Below, piece by piece: positions 59,520-64,000 of a stretch of DNA of 64,000 nt; position 1 is the stretch's first letter; each line of letters begins with the position of its first letter. The DNA comes from Dermanyssus gallinae (taxonomy: Eukaryota; Arthropoda; Arachnida; Mesostigmata; Dermanyssidae). The translations under genes were made by a program, and so were the position numbers. The notes below the pieces were generated by a model. It made no database searches, had not been told where the DNA came from, and saw nothing but the letters and a program-made list of their open reading frames with translations. The stretch covers positions 1-64,000 of the forward strand of contig QVRM01001221.1 of assembly GCA_003439945.1 (NCBI GenBank). The letters are read 5' to 3'.

Positions 59520-59840
59520 AGACTGAAGATTGACAATTAGACCGCTGGTCATGTTTAGTCTGTAGCCGACGCTCCATACGTTGTCGCCTCTCTTCCTCCG
59601 TCATCTTTGTCTTCGTTCTCATAACGACGTTCACAACATCAGCGCCCGAGTAGCTAATTATTGAACTGAGCGATTCTGAGAGAAGATCTTTCGTTGTACT
59701 GCTCTGCACGTTGTCTAGTTGTGATCGGGCCTTCTGCCTCGTGCCAGCTAGAGCTCTGCATGCGCAAAGCGTGTGATCTGCGCCATCGGTCTCTCAATAC
59801 AAACTTTGATTTATTGGCGGAACTGCATTTTTTGGACAAT
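59520..59840 (-). pseudogene. R1-type LINE, extreme C-terminal remnant
   Basis: A minus-strand frame reads D-G-A-D-H-T-L-C-A-C-R-A-L-A (about 59780), then S-S-I-I-S-Y, V-V-N-V-V-M-R-T-K and T-E-E-E-R-R-Q-R-M-E-R-R before a stop at about 59520. This fits the end of R1-like LINE polyproteins: an E-H-T-x-x-x-C block, then V-M-x-x-K-E-E-E-E-R-R-R. No polymerase sequence adjoins it in frame. Confidence 0.6.
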
Positions 59841-59889
59841 GCTTAAGTTCTCGTTACAAACATAGGTAAAATGAGTGTCTCAGTGTCTG

Positions 59890-59966
59890 CATTTGCACAA
59901 ATTTACACATATAGTTCACATAGTTATACCAATTTACACATACAGTTCACACATTTGCACTAATTA
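59890..59966. repeat. short degenerate repeat, inverted relative to 56.9 kb
   Basis: Units like AATTTACACATATAGTTCAC recur twice and end ATTTGCACTAATTAA. Its reverse complement resembles 56892-56985, sharing ATTAGTGCAAA and TGTGAACTGTAT. It may be a piece of an unclassified interspersed repeat. Confidence 0.55.
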
Positions 59967-60289
59967 ATTTTTTTTTTACATAAATACGTTTACGTATCTG
60001 TCCTAACGCATGGTCGCATGTTGCACAACTACACTTGATAATTCTTGCACAGACGAGAATAATTGAATTTCTCGAGGAAGGGAGCATGAAGTGTTTTGCT
60101 ATTCATTTTTTCAATTCAATTCAAATGCACCTTTATTTTGTCAAATGGGGGATTACCGCTTACCGCTAGCGCGGTAATGCGATGGTTAGAGCGGCTTTGG
60201 AGAGACCACGTTGAATGGGATTCATATTTCCGATGGAATCTTATGTCCCATCATTTTGAATGCACACCAATGTTTCTAAGTCTTCTTAA

Positions 60290-60660
60290 CGCCTAAATGA
60301 TGTATTAGCACTTAGGTGCAAGAGCAGCCAGATGACATTGCCATTCAAGGCCTCAGACAGGTTTAGGCCCAATTATTTGGCAGTCTAAGACAAAGCGGGT
60401 CATGTGTCACCCATCAAGTGTGGCCCGCTGCACACCATTGGTTCCCAAGGCATACGCAGAAAAGCCGGTCTCAGTGGCGTTGATAACAAGGCTAAAAACT
60501 TTGAAGGTCTCGATGCCCTCCTCTACGCAAACAAGGGCAGTCCGTATTTCGTCGTCAACGTTGGTCGGCTCAAGACGAAATTGCATTAAGGTGCCGTCCG
60601 CGTACGCGAACCACGATATCATTCGCCGAAGTCCTAAGCAGACGGGAAGTTCATAAAAAT
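60290..60660 (-). pseudogene. decayed LINE reverse transcriptase (motif C region)
   Basis: A minus-strand frame at about 60622-60407 contains W-F-A-Y-A-D-G-T-L followed by a helical segment, then L-V-I-N-A-T-E-T-G-F-S-A-Y. This fits the Y-A-D-D-x-x-L motif with one Asp changed to Gly, and the L-x-I-x-x-x-K-T block. A K-K-K-N-H-S-V-E-V frame at about 60850 may be older polymerase sequence. It is too decayed to assign to a clade. Confidence 0.5.
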
Positions 60661-61484
60661 AATGAGCATGTAAGTCCCAAGTACCGATTCTTGAGGTGCT
60701 GCTGGATATTTTGTTGTTAAGCTAATTTTCGCTCGTGAGCTACGACGAGTTGGCACAATACGGGGAAGTAGAATCTTGCCAACAAAGCCTTTGAACTGTT
60801 AAACCTATTTTCCCAGACAGAGACCTCTACAGAATGGTTTTTCTTTTTAAGAGGTCCACCAAAACCATGACTAAAGCGGCCCCATAACTGAGACGCCGCG
60901 CAATGCAAGATTGCGAAACCGCTCTCCTGGTTGCCAGTACACGCTAAATCACGGTTCGTTTCCTGATGTTATGGAATTGCCTTTGACCAATGCTCATTAA
61001 GAATAATAGCCATGCTGCTGCCGCAAAGGCTGTTACAGACGCTTTCGATATCTCTCCGGCCATCGGTGCCACGTTAAAAACATACCTCACGGCGATTCCA
61101 AACCCGTAGGGGACGAACTAGTTATTGTCCCGAATGAAAAACGATCTCCTTGAAACATTTTCTTTTAATTCTAGTAACTAACCACTCTTTATTCGTTTAA
61201 AACGATTCTAAGAGCACCACAGAGCTTCTGCTGTAGCCTGACAGTAATAACCAGGCAATTGCTTCTCTACGATGAAGGCTGCCGGTAGGCTGGTAAGTCG
61301 ATTTTGTTCGTAGACTCTCTAGAGACTCTCTGTTTTGTGGTCGGCAGTTGAGGAGCCATTTATCAGATCTCGCTGGTTTACTCACTGACTGATTTCTAGC
61401 TGACCAGCAAGAAACATCTTATTAAAGTTATAATTATGTGTTCTTTGTAGGACACCCAAAGACAGAACTTGAATGACTAAGCCA
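60661..61484. other. unassigned DNA
   Basis: May contain more of the decayed LINE on the minus strand near its left end. Otherwise nothing was recognised. Confidence 0.35.
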
Positions 61485-61559
61485 AGAGTGTTATTTCAAA
61501 CGTTCTCAACGTTGGGTTCAAGTTGCGCTCAAGGTTGAGAACGCTTAAATTAACACTCT
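61485..61559. other. 75-nt near-perfect palindrome (hairpin)
   Basis: Base i pairs with base 123044-i across the whole segment with no bulges. Of the 37 positions, 29 are Watson-Crick pairs and two are G-T wobbles. The longest runs are nine pairs at the outer end (AGAGTGTTA/TAACACTCT) and ten in the middle (CGTTCTCAAC/GTTGAGAACG). Size and symmetric mismatches resemble a microRNA precursor. A tiny palindromic transposon is equally possible. Pairing stops exactly at both ends. Confidence 0.8.
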
Positions 61560-62100
61560 CATCAGAGTGCTGGGAATGGGATGTATTGCTATATATAGCT
61601 CTAGCATCGTGAGTACAAATGTGCTTAAAGTCGGTGTGATGGGTGACGATTTTTTATTTTCTAGTAGTGTTCATGTGTGTGTGCATTGTGGGCACTTGTA
61701 GTACCCTTCTCTTTTGATACCGTGTAGCACTGCGCCTACATTGCTAGGATTGTAGAGGCAGGTTTACTGTACGCATACAATGATGATATACGAGTAACAG
61801 GAAAAATCCCAAGGTACAATGTTAAAACAACACCAAATCCACCGTATCCTAGTTAGAAAGGGAAGCCGCGCGTACCCAGGTACACGGCTGCTTTCAAAAT
61901 TGGCGCCAAATCGACTTCTCGTAAAGATCACTTATCATGCGCTGTTTTCAGTCACAGTTTCGGGCGGCTGTATCTTGAAACACATTGCAACAATTATGCA
62001 TATGTACGGACAAATACATTTCGCTTGCACCAGAAAACTAGGTAGCATTGGACATCGTAAGAAAATCGTGAAATAGGCAGCATCGTACCGCTTCTGGAAG
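61560..62100. other. unassigned DNA
   Basis: An 85-codon ORF at 61819-62076 (+) of ordinary composition has no recognised domain. Nothing else was seen. Confidence 0.35.
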
Positions 62101-63420
62101 AAATTTCACGAACGGGTCCCGCTCCGAGGTCAAGAGGTCATCGAAGCGACCCACGGTCCCGCACTGCGACTCGTACCGCAGAGTACAACCTGCAGCCTGC
62201 AGATCGGATTGGAACGCGTCAGATTCAGGACAGCCAGCTCAGTTAGCTCAAGCAGGAAACGAGTGCGCCAGACGAGGATAGATCGATCTTGGAAGGTTGG
62301 CGGCAGATCCTTTCTCTACTACTGATTCTTTCTCACACCGTCTTTTCCTTTCGTGATGTGCCTTCCTTCGCCTTCTGACCCAGCGGTGCAACAACGGCCG
62401 CATACGACCGAAGACGCAGGCTGTCGCGTCGGCCGGTTGCCCAAGCCGACCGGCTTTGGCAGCTTGGGCGAAAGTCGCTCCTTGACCCTCCCTCCTCTTC
62501 GGTCGGTCGACGAAGTACGACAGAAACGGGAACGAACGCAGCCACCTTCAGGACGACCAAGCGGCGACCGAACGTAATTTATACGGTAAGCAGGCTTCAA
62601 TTTGGCCAGAGCTTGCGGTCTGGCTTGCCGGCTGGCTGGCTGGATGGTAGAGGCACGCCGATTACTAGTGCTCCACCTATGCTACCACTACTACTACTAC
62701 TACTACTACAAACTACTATTACTACCACTACTACGACTACAACGACGACTACTACTACTACAACGGCTGCTTCTGCGCTCTCCGCTAACGGTTCGCTGGT
62801 TGCGCACTCTCGGCTTGGGGCAGGTCGGGAGACCGAAGCTTTCGTTAGTGAAGCCAACCATGCTCGCTCGCTCGCTCGCTCCCTCGCTAGCTTGCTCAGT
62901 CAGTCGTCAGTCGGTGACACATCTTGCACCAGTCACCAGTCACCCCCGAATCACCCCGACGTTGCCAGGTGGTGTGGCCGATGCACTTGGCCGTGTCTCC
63001 GTCACGTCGCAGGCGACGACCCGCCGATTGGCTACACGCCACCCGACCCGGGGGCTGGCGTACGTACAAGAAAGGTACCCGGCCAGCATTACATACAACA
63101 ACAGCAACAATAACAACAGCTATAGCAACAGCAGCAACAATAACAACAGCTATAGCAACAGCAGCAACAATAACAATAACAACAACAACAAGAACAATAA
63201 CAACCACAACAACAACAACAACAAAAGCATACAGCAACAACAGTACAACCTACTAAGATGCCCTTCTACTTCACTTTCAGTCCGAGGTCGGGGCCCAGAT
63301 TGCGCTAAGCGTGGATTGGTGCCACCGAGTCAGCTGATATCACTACAAGAGCCAGAAGTGCAATTGGGCCCACTGGCTGTCTGGCTGGGCACAAACCCGC
63401 TACCTTTTTATTTCTCTGAC

Positions 63421-63477
<57 letters not shown>

Positions 63478-64000
63478 CTTATAGGGTTTTGTATATATAT
63501 ATATATATATATATATAGAACCATATGCGACGGTTTGCTCGCCACTGCACCGAAGTAGAGGACTCCGTACGGAAAGCGGCGCAAGGAGGCACAACGCAGC
63601 CGCCGCCGCCGCTTCCGCCGCCCTCTATGGGAAGGAGGTCATGCTGAGGCGCCCGCCGTCGCTGCTGCTGCTGTTATATGGATTATTTAGAGTCACTGAA
63701 TGAAGAACGACATACGATGCGGATCGGTTTGATCGGACGAATCGGACGACGGGAGGGGGGGGGAGCTCGGCGCCTGGCGCTCTCGGATGGTCGAAGGTAG
63801 TCAACACGCCTACCCTCCACCAGAACGCTGCTGCCCAGCTGACGCCTCTAAATCGATGCCGTCTGCAGCCGATAGCAAGCTGCAATGCAAGAGACGATTG
63901 AAGCCGCGTTGTTTAGCTGCCAGCCGCCCGAGGAGGCGGGACGGGAGGGACGACTGACAAACGTGGCGGCAACCATTTTGTCACCGCGCCAAAGCGCCAT
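62101..64000. other. GC-rich, repeat-rich island at the window edge
   Basis: Contains a (CTA)n region (62690-62765), a CTCG repeat (62862-62890), a CAA/CAG/AAC tract with an internal 30-base tandem repeat AACAATAACAACAGCTATAG plus CAACAGCAGC (63105-63180), and TA arrays at 63423-63472 and 63491-63517. The last 400 bases are CpG-rich and include a CCG run (63600-63620), a G-run and, at the very end, GGCGGCAACCATTTTG, resembling a YY1-type promoter site. The 318-codon ORF at 62602-63558 follows the repeats and has no domain. Confidence 0.45.
63423..63472. repeat. (TA)n microsatellite, 50 bp
   Basis: A TA array, followed after about 20 bases by a second one at 63491-63517. Confidence 0.96.

Noticed and set aside
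62602..63558. 318-codon plus-strand ORF
   Set aside because: Made of poly-Tyr, poly-Leu and poly-Asn runs from trinucleotide and TA arrays; not a protein-coding signature.

Overview
This window looks like repeat-rich nuclear DNA from an animal. No host gene could be identified with confidence. The evidence for a metazoan, probably an arthropod and perhaps a chelicerate, is the mix of transposons: I/R1-type LINEs with apurinic-type endonucleases, LINEs with a restriction-like endonuclease (RLE) and a Y-L-D-D-G polymerase motif, CR1-type, mariner and Tc1 remnants, and tRNA-derived SINEs. There are also more than 20 (TA)n arrays and many trinucleotide tracts. The taxon is an inference; no host-specific marker was seen.

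Layout. 1-6.2 kb: unassigned DNA with an old RLE-LINE pseudogene (2.3-3.6 kb). 6.2-6.6 kb: two tRNA-derived SINEs, one inserted in the tail of the other. 7.0-8.4 kb: a trinucleotide-rich island. 8.5-9.5 kb: a large fold-back inverted repeat bounded by (TA)n arrays. 10.0-10.4 kb: a second old RLE-LINE fragment. 10.8-11.8 kb: unrecognised small ORFs. 14.2-14.7 kb: R1-like fragment. 14.8-17.5 kb: the best-preserved gene of the window, an 841-codon RLE-LINE polyprotein. 18.6-20.9 kb: island. 21.2-21.6 kb: CR1-like fragment. 25.0-25.8 kb: decayed mariner. 27.0-27.9 kb: R1-like fragment. 30.8-35.5 kb: islands. 36.0-38.3 kb: decayed LINE with an in-gene minisatellite. 39.6-41.4 kb: second RLE-LINE, 5' truncated but open. 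45.4-45.9 kb: I-like LINE 3' fragment. 47.6 and 49.5 kb: SINE copies around a Tc1 remnant. 52.2-53.2 kb: R1-like pseudogene. 53.46-56.88 kb: nearly full I-like LINE with a perfect 14-bp target duplication. 59.5-60.7 kb: LINE remnants. 61.5 kb: a 75-nt near-perfect palindrome. 62-64 kb: GC-rich, repeat-rich island.

The coding content is almost all retrotransposon enzymes at different stages of decay. The RLE lineage is present as one open ORF, one open 3' half and two old pseudogenes. The I-like and R1-like lineages are each represented more than once. The SINEs carry tRNA-type A and B boxes and would depend on LINE enzymes for movement. About ten islands rich in CAA/TTG, CAG and ATC repeats alternate with AT-rich LINE-filled DNA. 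They could be decayed or active promoter/UTR regions of long genes, but no exon could be demonstrated.

All family assignments come from reading motifs by eye; no database search was possible. No CRISPR array, rRNA gene or free-standing tRNA gene was seen.
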